Below, piece after piece: positions 49,592 through 59,223 of a DNA stretch of 64,000 bases. The position numbers and the translations under genes are program-made. A model generated the notes under the pieces. The model searched no databases, was not told the DNA's origin, and was given only the letters and a program-made list of their open reading frames with translations. Origin of the DNA: G965197715 sp965247615 (GTDB taxonomy: Bacteria; Chloroflexota; Dehalococcoidia; Lucifugimonadales; UBA1127); assembly GCA_965247615.1 (NCBI GenBank), contig OZ252022.1, positions 682,001 to 746,000 on the forward strand, in the 5' to 3' direction. Every line of letters begins with the position of its first letter. Positions within the stretch are counted from its first letter, which is position 1.

Positions 49592-50524
49592 TCACGCCCC
49601 CTGGCCCTCGGTGAAAAGCCCCTGGGACCGGAGCCGGTCCAGGAACTGCAGGTCCATGAACTCGGCGGCGGTGCGGCCCGCCGCCCGCTCGTCCATCTGG
49701 GCGATGGTGCGGACCACCGTCTCGAACCCCTCCATACCGGGGTAGGGCCAGTCCTGGAAGGTGCGGGTGAAGGTCTCGTACGTCGTCTCCAGCACTCCCT
49801 GGTCGTCGATGCCCGTGTAGCCCCGCAGCGTGCGCAGCCCCAACTCCCGGTCGCCCTTGTACAGCCGTATGGCCGCGACGTAGCCGCTCAGGTAGCGCAG
49901 CGTCTCCTCCGGGTGCGCCTCGACGAACCGCCGGGTGCTCACGACGCACCCGAGCTGGAAGTCCACGTCCAGCCTGGGGAAGTCCACCAGGACCTTGAAC
50001 CCCTCCTTCTCCAGGTACGTTGACCCCGCCGGCGAGAGGGTCATCCCGTGCACCTGCCCCCTGCGCAGGGCCTCCATCTGCAGCGACTGGCTGGGCAGCT
50101 CCAGCAGCTGCACGTCCTCCCCCGGCCTCAGGCCGTGTTGGGGCAGGAACCAGTGCCAGAGGACGTCGGAGGTGTTCCCATGGTCCGTGGCCAGCGTCCG
50201 CCCCCGCAGGTCCGCGACGTCCCGCACCTCCGGCAACGTGACAATCTGAAACACCAGCTTGTGCACCCCACCCATGACGCACACCAGGTCGGCGCCCTCC
50301 AGGTTCCCGTGGACCAGGGCGGAAGCCCCCATGTTGCCGAAGTGGATCCTGCCCGCCGCCAGGGCCCTGGCGAGCACCACACTCCCACCGCCCAGGTGGT
50401 CCACCGTCACGCTGACCCCGTGCTCCCGGAAGAACCCCAGGTTCACCGCGGCCCAGAAGGGGCCGTTGCCGCCGCCCAGTCCGCCGGGCGACGCGATAAC
50501 CGTGAACGGCGCTGTCGACGACAT
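49592..50524 (-). CDS. ABC transporter substrate-binding protein, NMT1/SsuA-like
   Basis: A 310-residue binding protein from ATG 50524 (GGAGGCGCAGG upstream). It matches the NMT1/THI5-SsuA class: VIASPGGLGGGNGPFWAAVN, GFFREHGVSVTVDHLGGGSV, RIHFGNMGASALVHGNLEGA, LRGRTLATDHGNTSDVLWHW and RRFVEAHPEETLRYLSGYVA. No signal peptide is evident, which is unusual for a periplasmic or lipoprotein binder; it may be cytoplasmic or use a different start. No permease of this class is adjacent. It is divergent from the family 5 binding-protein gene. Confidence 0.8.
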   Translation of the reverse strand: MSSTAPFTVIASPGGLGGGNGPFWAAVNLGFFREHGVSVTVDHLGGGSVVLARALAAGRIHFGNMGASALVHGNLEGADLVCVMGGVHKLVFQIVTLPEVRDVADLRGRTLATDHGNTSDVLWHWFLPQHGLRPGEDVQLLELPSQSLQMEALRRGQVHGMTLSPAGSTYLEKEGFKVLVDFPRLDVDFQLGCVVSTRRFVEAHPEETLRYLSGYVAAIRLYKGDRELGLRTLRGYTGIDDQGVLETTYETFTRTFQDWPYPGMEGFETVVRTIAQMDERAAGRTAAEFMDLQFLDRLRSQGLFTEGQGA

Positions 50525-50704
50525 CCTGCGCCTCCTCTCATGCCGATGGCCGGCGTCGGTACGATGCAGCACATCGCCGCGCCGCGCCTGGCGCCCTCGA
50601 TTGTAGCGCACACGCCCACAAGGCCGCCGCGCCAGGGACCGCCAGCAACCCTGGGCTGAGGCGGTACGGAATCAAAGCAGCCGGGCATCCCGGAGCGACG
50701 CACG

Positions 50705-50733
50705 TTGACATGACTCTGGCCGTGTGCTATACC
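50705..50733 (+). promoter_or_regulatory. Sigma70-like promoter of the second importer/catabolic block
   Basis: TTGACA (50705-50710), 17-bp spacer, TATACC (50728-50733). It lies about 150 bp before the binding-protein gene, leaving a long leader. The rest of 50525-50881 contains a diverged family B copy (about 50614-50640) and no gene. Confidence 0.65.
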
Positions 50734-50881
50734 CTCCCCATCCTGCCGACAGGATCATCCGACGAAATCCACTTTCCAGTCGGCTGCGTATGAGAGTGAA
50801 AGGCCGACCCTCGTAGCGGCCCCGCCCGAGGGCCCTTGGGAGAACCGGAATGAGTCTCCAAACAAGTGGGGAGGTGCCGCG

Positions 50882-52699
50882 ATGAGGCATACACAACGTC
50901 CAGCGGGTCTTCTTCTGGGAGTCCTAGCCCTCGTGGCCCTGGCCGCGATAGCCTGCGCCGGCAGCACGGAGACGGTCGCGCAATCCCCCCAGGAGCCCGC
51001 GGCGGCGGCGCAGCCCGCACCGGCGGCACCGGCGGCGGACCCGCAAGCAGCCACCGGGGCCAGTCGCGTAGACGTCTCCGTGGGGACCGCCACCCAGGGC
51101 GCGCCGGACGCCATGATGGCCGCTCCCCAGTACGGAGGCGTCCTCACCTTTGCCAACCGGCGGGACCCGCCGGCCGGCTGGGACAGCCACCGAACCACGA
51201 CCGTCAACCTCGGTCACATCAACGGCGGCCTGAGCGGCAACGGCAACCTCATCCGGCCCTGCAGGGCCACGGACTTCGAGGTCTGCCCCTCCGTCGCCGA
51301 GAGCTGGGAGCACAACAGCGACTTCACCCAGTGGACCTTCAAGATCCGCGACGACATCACCTGGCATGACGGAAAGCCCTTCACCGCCCAGGACGCCAAG
51401 TTCTGGTTCGACCTCGTCGTCTTCGGCGCGGAGGGCGGCGGCAAGACCCGCGGACCCGCCAACTTCAGGGGCTCCTTCAGTGACGTGACCTCCATCGAGG
51501 TCGTGGCCGGCAACAAGCTGCAGATCAACCTCGGCCTCCCGGAGCCCTTCTATCTCCTCAAGATCTTCGCCTCCAACTACAACATCTCCCACCCGCCGCA
51601 CCTCATGCAGCCCTTCATCGATCGCGGCCAAGCCACCGTCAGCTTCCAGGACGTCGACTTCGTCGGCATTGGGCCTTTCAAGATGAAGGACTACACCAAG
51701 GGTGTTCGCGCCCAGGTCCGCCGCAACGACGCCTACTGGGAGCAGGACGACAAGGGGAACCAGCTCCCATTCCTGGACGGCATCGACTTCGTCATGCTCC
51801 CCGATAAGATCGCCATGGACGCAGCCTTCCGCGTCGGCCGCATCGACGGCGGCGCCCGCGGCTCCGGCCACACGCTGACCCAGGAGCGCCAGGCGGGATA
51901 CATCGACGACCTCGGCGATAATGTCTACTTTATCCACGTCCCCGCTACCTCGGCGGGGCTCGTGCTCAACACCATCTCACCGGGGCCCCTCCAGGACGTC
52001 CGCGTCCGCAAGGCCATGGCCCTCTGGGTAGACAAGCAGGAGGTCTTCCCCGCCTTCCAGGGCGGGTTCGGCAAAGAGTTCACCATCCTCCTCCCCGGCA
52101 ACCCCTTCGTGAACCCCGACTTCCTGTCGTGGCCCGGCTGGGACCCGGCGACCAAGGCGGATGCACGCGCCGAGGCCAAGCGGCTCCTGGCCGAGGCAGG
52201 CTACGGCCCCGGCGACGCCAAGGTCCAGCACCTCTGCCGCCGGGCGTGGCTGCAAAAGTGCGAGTACTACAGCGCCCAGCTCCAGGATCTGGGCGTCGAC
52301 TTCGGCTTCGACTCGGTGGATGATCCCACCTGGGTGGCCAAGCGCCTCACCCTAGAGTTCGGTACCTTCGAGTCCGCGGCATCCCAGTGGGTCATCCCGG
52401 AGTCCCTTGAGGTCTCCATGACCCGCTGGAGCCTGGGCAAGCCGGGCATCAGCAGGCACGAGGACCAGAAGGTCGTCGACTACTTCGACGAGATGCGGAG
52501 CGCCACCAGCTTGGAGGAGCGCACCAAGATCTACCGGGAGCTGGAGAAGTACTACCTGCTCGAGCAGGTCTACTTCATCCCCCTGGGAGGAGACATCGCC
52601 GTCATTCCCTATCGCTCCTTCGTACACGGCGTCATCCCCTCCAAGATGACCCACCAGAACTACACGGACTTCGCCACCGTGTGGTCGTCCAAGAAATAG
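50882..52699 (+). CDS. ABC transporter substrate-binding protein, family 5
   Basis: A 605-residue extracellular lipoprotein. The signal peptide LLLGVLALVALAAIACAGS has the lipobox cysteine at residue 25. A Pro/Ala-rich linker follows, then the family 5 body: APQYGGVLTFANRRDPPAGW, VCPSVAESWEHNSDFTQWTF, IRDDITWHDGKPFTAQDAKF, VRKAMALWVDKQEVFPAFQG and late EKYYLLEQVYFIPLGGDIAV. It binds a peptide-like or other small solute for the permeases at 53634-55523. It is the intact counterpart of the frameshifted gene at 36013. Confidence 0.92.
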   Translation: MRHTQRPAGLLLGVLALVALAAIACAGSTETVAQSPQEPAAAAQPAPAAPAADPQAATGASRVDVSVGTATQGAPDAMMAAPQYGGVLTFANRRDPPAGWDSHRTTTVNLGHINGGLSGNGNLIRPCRATDFEVCPSVAESWEHNSDFTQWTFKIRDDITWHDGKPFTAQDAKFWFDLVVFGAEGGGKTRGPANFRGSFSDVTSIEVVAGNKLQINLGLPEPFYLLKIFASNYNISHPPHLMQPFIDRGQATVSFQDVDFVGIGPFKMKDYTKGVRAQVRRNDAYWEQDDKGNQLPFLDGIDFVMLPDKIAMDAAFRVGRIDGGARGSGHTLTQERQAGYIDDLGDNVYFIHVPATSAGLVLNTISPGPLQDVRVRKAMALWVDKQEVFPAFQGGFGKEFTILLPGNPFVNPDFLSWPGWDPATKADARAEAKRLLAEAGYGPGDAKVQHLCRRAWLQKCEYYSAQLQDLGVDFGFDSVDDPTWVAKRLTLEFGTFESAASQWVIPESLEVSMTRWSLGKPGISRHEDQKVVDYFDEMRSATSLEERTKIYRELEKYYLLEQVYFIPLGGDIAVIPYRSFVHGVIPSKMTHQNYTDFATVWSSKK

Positions 52700-52722
52700 A
52701 GAGTGCGTCGACGGCGCGGTCC

Positions 52723-52755
52723 GCCCGGGAGCCCTCGCTCGGCGGCCTCCCGGGC
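52723..52755 (+). terminator. Hairpin after the binding-protein gene
   Basis: GCCCGGGAG (52723-52731) pairs with CTCCCGGGC (52747-52755), 24 bp after the stop. There is no T-run. As in the first importer, a hairpin lies between the abundant binding-protein message and the rest of the operon. Confidence 0.5.
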
Positions 52756-52793
52756 CCGCGTCGACGGCCGCACGGGCCCGGGAGGTGTGTGAA

Positions 52794-53591
52794 ATGGTGA
52801 CCGAGGTCAAGTTCGGGAGCGGCGTTACCGGATTCCTGGCAAAGCCCAACGCCCCGGGCAAGCGCCCCGTGGTCATGAACCTCCACGAGCGCTACGGCAT
52901 CGACAAGCACACCACCGACCTCGCCCAGAAGATCGCGGACGCGGGCTACGTTGGTTTCGCCCCAGACCTCTACTGGCGCTTCACCGGCGACCGCGAAGCC
53001 CTCGCCCGCGGCGACGTCCGCCTGCCCATCCGCGACCATGAGGCCATCAGCGACCTCAAGGAGGCCATAGCCTACGTCAGGAGCCTGGACTACGTGGACG
53101 GCGACCGCATCGGGATCGTCGGCGTCTGCGCTTCCGGCCGCCACCCCCTCCTCATGGCCGCCCACGGCAGCGACCTCTCCTGCGCCGTCGTCTTCTATGG
53201 CGGCGTCGGCGGCAACGCCTGGGAGTCGGACGAGGACCATCCCGAGCCCGTCAGCGCCCTCATAGACCGCATCCAGTGCCCCGTCCTCGGCGTCTTCGGG
53301 GAGAAGGACCACAGCATCTCCGTCGACAAGGTCCTCAGGTTCCGCAGCTACCTTGAGAGCCGGAACAAGAGCTTCCGCATTCGGATGTACCGGGACGCGC
53401 CCCACGGCTGGCTCAACGACACCATGCCCGGCCGGTACCGCCCCGAAGCGGCCGAGGACGCTTGGCAGCTCCTCCTCACCTTCCTGGAGGAGACGTTCGG
53501 CGAGGGCTGGGACCGCAGCCGCATCCTCTGGAGCTTTGAGAGCGACGTCTCTCCCACCTACGACTTCTCCAAGAACGTCCGGCTGGCATAA
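52794..53591 (+). CDS. Dienelactone hydrolase family protein
   Basis: A 265-residue alpha/beta hydrolase. The nucleophile elbow is GIVGVCASGRHPLLMAAHG with Cys as in dienelactone hydrolase; the acid lies near LGVFGEKDHSISVDK and the histidine in YRDAPHGWLNDTMPGRY. N-terminal GVTGFLAKPNAPGKRPVVMN then LHERYGIDKHTTDLAQKIAD is typical. DLH opens lactones formed in catechol breakdown, so the enzyme fits a ring-cleavage pathway. ATG 52794 follows GGGAGGTGTGTGAA. It sits between the binding-protein and permease genes. Confidence 0.88.
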   Translation: MVTEVKFGSGVTGFLAKPNAPGKRPVVMNLHERYGIDKHTTDLAQKIADAGYVGFAPDLYWRFTGDREALARGDVRLPIRDHEAISDLKEAIAYVRSLDYVDGDRIGIVGVCASGRHPLLMAAHGSDLSCAVVFYGGVGGNAWESDEDHPEPVSALIDRIQCPVLGVFGEKDHSISVDKVLRFRSYLESRNKSFRIRMYRDAPHGWLNDTMPGRYRPEAAEDAWQLLLTFLEETFGEGWDRSRILWSFESDVSPTYDFSKNVRLA

Positions 53592-53633
53592 CTCCCGTGA
53601 ACACCTAGCTCCGGCTCGTTAGGAAGGCCTCCC

Positions 53634-54593
53634 ATGCACCAGTATCTCGCAAGGCGGGTGCTCCTCTTCTTCCCCACCCTGTTCCTCGCCTCCCTGGCCA
53701 TCTTCGCCATCATGCGCGTCCTCCCCGGGGACGTCGCTCTCCTCGTCCTCGGCGGCGAGGAGGCGGACGCCACCGCCCTCCAGCAGCTGGAGAGCCTTCG
53801 GGAAGAGCTGGGGCTGAGCAGACCCCTGCCCGTCCAGTACGGCAGCTGGGTCTGGAGCATGGTCAACGGCGAGTTCGGGGGCAAGTCCATGCTGGACAAC
53901 GAGCCCATCGCCGAGATCTTCGCGCGCCGCCTCCCCGTAACCCTCCAGCTCACCGTCTACACCCTCTTCATCGGCGTCTTCATCTCCATACCCCTCGGCA
54001 TCGTCGCGGCCCTCTACCAGAACCGATGGCAGGACTACGTGGTGCGCGTCGTGACCGTGGCCGGCCACGCCCTCCCCAACTTCTGGATCGCCCTCATCCT
54101 CATCCTCGTGATGCTCATCTACTTCCACTGGACCCCGCCCCTCTACTACACCGCCATCTGGGATGACCCCCTCAACCACATCCTCAAGGTCATGTGGCCC
54201 GCCCTGGTCCTGGCCTGGGGCTACAGCTCCTATCTCACCCGCGTCACCCGCTCCAACATGCTGGAGGTGCTGCGCCAGGACTACGTGCGCACCGCCCGCA
54301 GCAAGGGACTGGGTGAGCGAGTCGTGATTCTCAGACACTCCCTGCGCAACGCCCTGATCCCCGTCATCACCCTCGGCGGCCTCCAGCTCGCCGCGCTGCT
54401 CAGCGGCACCGTCATCCTGGAGACCATCTTCTCCCTGCCGGGCGTCGGCCAGGGCATCGTCGTCGCCGCCACGGAGCGGGACTATCCCGTCATCCAGAGC
54501 CTGACCATGCTCTTGGTCTTCCTGATGCTTGCCCTCAACCTCATCGTGGACGTCGTCTACGCATTCGTGGACCCGCGCATCAGCTACTCCTAG
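53634..54593 (+). CDS. ABC transporter permease, DppB-type
   Basis: A 319-residue permease of the dipeptide class: MHQYLARRVLLFFPTLFLAS, then LGLSRPLPVQYGSWVWSMVN, EAA loop RQDYVRTARSKGLGERVVIL, and C-terminus VDVVYAFVDPRISYS. Six transmembrane helices are expected. It is the counterpart of the gene at 38036, but they differ enough to serve different solutes. The next permease gene begins 21 bp downstream. Confidence 0.93.
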   Translation: MHQYLARRVLLFFPTLFLASLAIFAIMRVLPGDVALLVLGGEEADATALQQLESLREELGLSRPLPVQYGSWVWSMVNGEFGGKSMLDNEPIAEIFARRLPVTLQLTVYTLFIGVFISIPLGIVAALYQNRWQDYVVRVVTVAGHALPNFWIALILILVMLIYFHWTPPLYYTAIWDDPLNHILKVMWPALVLAWGYSSYLTRVTRSNMLEVLRQDYVRTARSKGLGERVVILRHSLRNALIPVITLGGLQLAALLSGTVILETIFSLPGVGQGIVVAATERDYPVIQSLTMLLVFLMLALNLIVDVVYAFVDPRISYS

Positions 54594-54614
54594 AGCCAGG
54601 AAGCGAGGAACCGC

Positions 54615-55523
54615 ATGCAGGAGGCCCCAAACCCCGCCGCCGCTGCAAGTGTCTGGGAGCCGCAGTGGTCGCGGAGGTATTCCACCCTCACCCAGATTGC
54701 GAGGTTCGTGCGCCGCTACCCTCTCGGGGCTTTCGGGGCCGCCGTCCTCATCGTCCTCGTCCTCGCCGCCGTCTTCGCGCCCGTCATCGTCACCCACGAT
54801 CCCCTGTGGCAGCACGTTCCCAGCCGCCTGACGCCGCCCGGCACCGAGTACCTGCTGGGCTCCGACACCTTCGGCCGCGACACGTTTAGCCGCATCGTGT
54901 ACGGCTCGCGCACGTCTCTCTACGTCGGCCTCCTGTCCGTCGCCATCGGCGCCGTTGCTGGCACCCTCATCGGCATCACCTCGGGCTACCTGGGTGGCCG
55001 CGTCGATATCCTCATCCAGCGCGTCGTGGACGCCCTCATGGGCTTCCCGAGCCTCGTCCTGGCACTTCTCATGGTCGTTGCCCTGGGCGCCTCCCTGCAG
55101 AACGTAACCCTGGCCATCGCCATGACCTTCGTCCCGCGCATGACCCGTCTCGCCCGCTCCTCCGCCCTCTCCATCAAGCAGGAGGTGTACGTGCTGGCGT
55201 CGCAGGCCATCGGCGCGGGCGCGGTCCGCGTCATTCTGCGCCACATCCTCCCCAACTCCCTGGCGCCCGTCTTCGTCCTCGCCACCGGGTACCTGGGCAC
55301 CGCTGTCGTCGCAGAGGCCAGCCTCAGCTTCCTCGGTCTCGGCGTCCCGCCCCCGGCGCCCTCCTGGGGCGGCATGCTGGAGCTGGCCGCGCGCGAGCGC
55401 ATGGAGAGCGCACCGTGGCTCGCCATCTTCCCCGGCCTCGCACTCTCCATCGTCGTGTTCAGCTTCGCCTTCTTCGGCGACGCCCTCCGGGATGCCTTCG
55501 ACCCCCGCCTCCGCGGCCGCTAG
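54615..55523 (+). CDS. ABC transporter permease, DppC-type
   Basis: A 302-residue permease: FVRRYPLGAFGAAVLIVLVL, the diagnostic GTEYLLGSDTFGRDTFSRIV, EAA loop VYVLASQAIGAGAVRVILRH, and AEASLSFLGLGVPPPAPSWG, ending FDPRLRGR. It completes the membrane part of the importer. As at 39 kb no ATPase genes follow; enzyme genes do. Confidence 0.93.
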   Translation: MQEAPNPAAAASVWEPQWSRRYSTLTQIARFVRRYPLGAFGAAVLIVLVLAAVFAPVIVTHDPLWQHVPSRLTPPGTEYLLGSDTFGRDTFSRIVYGSRTSLYVGLLSVAIGAVAGTLIGITSGYLGGRVDILIQRVVDALMGFPSLVLALLMVVALGASLQNVTLAIAMTFVPRMTRLARSSALSIKQEVYVLASQAIGAGAVRVILRHILPNSLAPVFVLATGYLGTAVVAEASLSFLGLGVPPPAPSWGGMLELAARERMESAPWLAIFPGLALSIVVFSFAFFGDALRDAFDPRLRGR

Positions 55524-55618
55524 GCCGCAGGCGCGACCCCCGCCTTCCCGCGCCATGCGGTTGCCCTGTGGCCCGCGGATGGCTATCATGGGGGCCACAA
55601 AGAATTGGGAGGTGAGAA

Positions 55619-56020
55619 GTGGAAGCAGGCATACACGGCGTCAATCACGTTGCCACCCTGGCCCGGAACATGGATGAGACCGTCAGGTTCTACCAGGAGT
55701 TCTTGGACGTCAAAATCAAGCGTATCGCCAACGACGCCCCGGGACACAAGCACTACTCCCTGGACCTCGGCGGAGAGGGCACCCTGGACTTCTTCGAGGC
55801 GGAGCCAGGCACCGAGCCCACCCGCCCCGGCGTCGGCGCCCTCAACCACCTGGCCATCACCGCAGACCCCGCCTTCATCGACGAGGCCGAGCGCCGCCTC
55901 ACCGGCAGGTCTGTCCCCTTCCACGTCACGGAGCGGGCCGGCCAGAAGACCATCTACTTTGAGGACCCCAACGGCATCAACGTCCAGCTCTACCCCGCCA
56001 GCGGCGGCACCCGGGGCTGA
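55619..56020 (+). CDS. VOC family protein (glyoxalase/extradiol dioxygenase-like)
   Basis: A 133-residue protein starting at GTG 55619 (GGGAGGTGAGAA upstream). The two beta-alpha-beta-beta-beta modules begin IHGVNHVATLARNMDETVRF (metal His near residue 9) and VGALNHLAITADPAFIDEAE (His near 77), with KTIYFEDPNGINVQLYPA (Glu absent, Gln near the end). Single-chain VOC proteins act as lyases, isomerases or dioxygenases on metal-bound substrates. The substrate is unknown, but it fits the surrounding catabolic set. Confidence 0.85.
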   Translation: MEAGIHGVNHVATLARNMDETVRFYQEFLDVKIKRIANDAPGHKHYSLDLGGEGTLDFFEAEPGTEPTRPGVGALNHLAITADPAFIDEAERRLTGRSVPFHVTERAGQKTIYFEDPNGINVQLYPASGGTRG

Positions 56021-56109
56021 GCTGCGCGCGGCTGCGTCACGCCCCGGCCATGGCGAGTCCATCGGTCCCGGGCACAGTCTAAATGACTCCAGTCGAAAGG
56101 AGGAGGAAC

Positions 56110-57270
56110 ATGACACAGGAAGATGTTCAAGCTGCACCGCGGATGGAGCGGAGCGACCCCTACGAGGAATGGCAGCGGGCTGAGGGTGCGCCCATAGTCG
56201 GCGGCATCTATCTTCAGGACCTGTACAACCTGGAGGTCGGCCCCTGGGCCCGCAAGGGCTGCAACGGCGCCATCTGCTACCTCGACGGTGACGACGACAC
56301 CGACGAGCACGTCGTCGAGATCCCCCCCGGAGGCTCCACCACACCCGAGCGCCACATGTACACCGAGTCCGTCTACATCCTCAAGGGCCGCGGCGCCACT
56401 ACAGTCTGGTACGACGACAAGCTCAAGCAGACCTTCGAGTGGGGCAACGGCAGCTTCTTCACCCCGCCCGTCAACACGTGGGTCCAGCACTTCAACGGCA
56501 GCGGCTCTGACCCGGCGCGCTTCATCGCTGTCACCAACCTGCCTCACATGATGCGCCAGTTCATCAGCGAAGACTTCCTCTTCAACAACCCCTTCGTCTT
56601 CAGCGACCGCTTCCTCGGCGAGCAGGGCTACTTCAGCGGCGAGGGCAAGCTCTACAAGGGCCGCGTGTGGGAGACCAACTTCGTCCCCAACGCGGACAAC
56701 ATGGCCCTCTACCCCTGGGGCGAGCGCGGGGGCGGCGGCACCAACATCATGCTCTCCATGGCGGACAACATGGTCGCCTCCCACATCTCGGAGTTCCCCA
56801 CCGGGACCTATAAGAAGGCCCACCGGCACGGCTCCGGCGCCCACCTCATGGTCGTCGGCGGCGTCGGCTTCTCCCTCCTCTGGCGCGAGGGCGAAGAGCG
56901 CATCAAGGCGGACTGGCAGAAGGGAAGCATGTACCTCTCCGGGGGTGGCGGCGGCGGCGAGTGGTTCCACCAGCACTTCAACGCCGGCGCAGAGCCCGCG
57001 CGCTATCTCGTCATGGGCGCCATGGGCTCCCGCAAGTACGCCAGGCAGCGCGGCGGCGCCAACGAGGCCAACCTCGGCGAGGTCCGCGCCATGGTCAGCA
57101 TCAAGTTGGGCGGCATCCAGGTGGAGTATGAGGACGAGGACCCTGCGGTCCACCAGATCTATGAGCAGGAGCTGGCCAGCCACGGCGCCACCTGCCGCAT
57201 GAAGAACCTCATCCCCTACTGCACCGGCATCGACGGCCCCACCAACGTCAAGGGCGAGCTCCACGTCTAG
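56110..57270 (+). CDS. Bicupin protein, paralogue 3
   Basis: A 386-residue double-cupin related to the pair at 31.5 and 34.5 kb. The first cupin reads PPGGSTTPERHMYTESVYIL, keeping one His and the Glu; the second keeps GTYKKAHRHGSGAHLMVVGG and WFHQHFNAG. The centre holds ERGGGGTNIMLSMADNMVAS. The start follows AAAGGAGGAGGAAC. It is embedded between the VOC and ThDP enzyme genes, making a role in the same pathway likely. Two hairpins follow its stop. Confidence 0.78.
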   Translation: MTQEDVQAAPRMERSDPYEEWQRAEGAPIVGGIYLQDLYNLEVGPWARKGCNGAICYLDGDDDTDEHVVEIPPGGSTTPERHMYTESVYILKGRGATTVWYDDKLKQTFEWGNGSFFTPPVNTWVQHFNGSGSDPARFIAVTNLPHMMRQFISEDFLFNNPFVFSDRFLGEQGYFSGEGKLYKGRVWETNFVPNADNMALYPWGERGGGGTNIMLSMADNMVASHISEFPTGTYKKAHRHGSGAHLMVVGGVGFSLLWREGEERIKADWQKGSMYLSGGGGGGEWFHQHFNAGAEPARYLVMGAMGSRKYARQRGGANEANLGEVRAMVSIKLGGIQVEYEDEDPAVHQIYEQELASHGATCRMKNLIPYCTGIDGPTNVKGELHV

Positions 57271-57293
57271 CCCCTTCCCCGCTATGAACGGAG

Positions 57294-57377
57294 CGCCCAC
57301 CCTGAGCCCACCGGCGGGCTCAGGGTGGGCGGCCACCGGCGGCTCACGCCGAGGCGTCCCGCCCCTGCGTGAGCCGC
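57294..57377 (+). terminator. Two adjacent perfect hairpins after bicupin paralogue 3
   Basis: A 16-bp perfect stem, CGCCCACCCTGAGCCC (57294-57309) with GGGCTCAGGGTGGGCG (57316-57331), is followed by a 10-bp perfect stem, GCGGCTCACG (57339-57348) with CGTGAGCCGC (57368-57377). Neither has a T-run. They may terminate transcription or protect the upstream mRNA end. Confidence 0.65.
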
Positions 57378-57420
57378 AGTACACCATTCCACCAGACCCC
57401 GGGCCGGCAGAGGGGACGAC

Positions 57421-59136
57421 ATGCACCAGCGCGTAGAAGCCGATAGCGTCGCCGAGGCCTACCTCGGCCTGCTGGCCGCCCGCGGCATCGACTACTTCTT
57501 CGGCAACGGCGGCACCGACTTCGCTCCCATCGTCGAGGCCTATGCCAAGCGCATGGCCCGGGAGGAGATGCTCCCCCGCCCCATCGCCATACCCCACGAG
57601 ACCGTGGCTGTGGCCATGGCCCACGGCTACACCATGGTCACTGGGCGGCCTCAAGTCGTCATGGTGCACACCCTCCCCGGCACCGCCAACGCCCTCAACG
57701 GCATCATCAACGCCGCACGCACCAACGTCCCCATGCTCTTCTCCGCCGGACGGACCCCCATCACGGAAGACGGCGCGCTCCCCGGCGCGCGCGACGGCAG
57801 CATTCACTGGGCACAGGAGTCCTTCGACCAGGCCTCCATGGTGCGCGAATGGGTCAAATGGGACTACGAGCTGCGCTCCGGCGCCGACCTGGAGGGCGTC
57901 GTCGATCGCGCCCTCGCCATCACCGCGTCCGAGCCACAGGGCCCCGTCTACCTCACCCTCCCCCGCGAGGTCCTCGCGCAGCCCATCGACGATTTCTCCT
58001 TCTCGGACCAACCCCGGATGCCCAGCCACGGCGAGACATCGCCGTCGCCCGCACTCATCGCCCAGGCCGCGGAGGCTCTCGCCGCCGCCAAGAATCCCAT
58101 CCTGCTCACCCGGGCGGCGGGCAGGGACCCCGGCGCCGTACAGCCCCTGGTCGACCTGGCCGAGCTCCTCGGCATGGCCGTCTTCGACGCCGGCGCCCTC
58201 TACGTCAACTTCCCTCAGGACCATCCGCTGTACGCGGGCGCCGACGCCCAACCCCATCTCCCCGACGCCGACCTCGTCGTCGCGCTGGAGGCCGACGTCC
58301 CCTGGCTACCCAGCGTCACCGCACCCGCAGACGCCGCCGCCATGATCAGCATTGGCCAGGACCCCCTCTATTCGCGCTACCCCGTCCGGGGCTTCCGCGT
58401 TGACATTGCCCTGGCCGGCAGCCCGCGGCTGACCCTGGAGGCCCTGGTGGGGGCCGTCACGGCCATGGACCTGGACCCCGCTGCCGCCCGGGACAGGCGG
58501 GCCAAGTGGGCCGCGCTGGGCAAGAAGCGCCGTGACGACCTGGAGCAGCAGGCCCTCGCCGTCCGCGACCGGCGGCCCATCGCCAAGCCCTGGTTCACCC
58601 GCTGCCTCGCCGAGCACCTGGACGACGACACCATTCTGCTTAACGAGCTCGGCGTCGACCTGGCCCAGATCACCTTCACCAAGCCCGGCCAGTTCTACGG
58701 CGTCGCCGTCTCCGGCGGCCTGGGGTGGGGCGTCGGCGCGGCCCTCGGGGCCAAGCTGGCCGCACCGGATAAGACCGTCGTCTGCTGCGTCGGCGACGGC
58801 TCCTACATCTTCGGCTCCGCCACCGCCGGCCACATGGTCTCCATGGCCCAGAACCTCCCCGTCCTCACCATCGTCTGGAACAACGGCATCTGGGGCGCCG
58901 TCCAAAACGCCACCCGGCGCCTGGCCCCGGAGGGCTGGGCCGTCCAGACGGGCAACTTCGCCGTCACCGCCCTGTCCCAGGCGATGAACTACGAGATGGT
59001 CTGCCAGGCCGCTGGAGGGTACGGCGAGCGCGTGGAAGACCCGGCGGAGGTCCCTGCGGCCATCGAACGGGGGCTCCACGCCGTGCGCGTCGAGAAGCGC
59101 CAGGCGCTGCTGAACGTGGTGGGCGCCGGCCGCTGA
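57421..59136 (+). CDS. ThDP-dependent enzyme (acetolactate synthase/benzoylformate decarboxylase-like)
   Basis: A 571-residue enzyme with the three domains of the ThDP decarboxylase/synthase family. The N-terminal domain has YFFGNGGTDFAPIVEA and PIAIPHETVAVAMAHGYTMV with the catalytic Glu that activates ThDP. The central domain includes KNPILLTRAAGRDPGAVQPL. The C-terminal ThDP/Mg motif is CVGDGSYIFGSATAGHMVSM to IVWNN (GDG...NN). It resembles unassigned TPP enzymes, not true IlvB, as no small subunit gene is near. Likely acts on a 2-oxo acid. It needs TPP, whose synthesis operon is at 41-43 kb. Confidence 0.88.
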   Translation: MHQRVEADSVAEAYLGLLAARGIDYFFGNGGTDFAPIVEAYAKRMAREEMLPRPIAIPHETVAVAMAHGYTMVTGRPQVVMVHTLPGTANALNGIINAARTNVPMLFSAGRTPITEDGALPGARDGSIHWAQESFDQASMVREWVKWDYELRSGADLEGVVDRALAITASEPQGPVYLTLPREVLAQPIDDFSFSDQPRMPSHGETSPSPALIAQAAEALAAAKNPILLTRAAGRDPGAVQPLVDLAELLGMAVFDAGALYVNFPQDHPLYAGADAQPHLPDADLVVALEADVPWLPSVTAPADAAAMISIGQDPLYSRYPVRGFRVDIALAGSPRLTLEALVGAVTAMDLDPAAARDRRAKWAALGKKRRDDLEQQALAVRDRRPIAKPWFTRCLAEHLDDDTILLNELGVDLAQITFTKPGQFYGVAVSGGLGWGVGAALGAKLAAPDKTVVCCVGDGSYIFGSATAGHMVSMAQNLPVLTIVWNNGIWGAVQNATRRLAPEGWAVQTGNFAVTALSQAMNYEMVCQAAGGYGERVEDPAEVPAAIERGLHAVRVEKRQALLNVVGAGR

Positions 59137-59223
59137 CCCCTGCCCGCTGCCTATCCGCCGCACGACACACGCCTTCGGACCTTCGCCGCCGACGCAGAAC
59201 CTGCACGCAGAGAGGGGGAACGC

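Noticed and set aside
57421..59136. Calling the ThDP enzyme ilvB (acetolactate synthase)
   Set aside because: No regulatory small subunit or other branched-chain genes are near, and the neighbours are catabolic.
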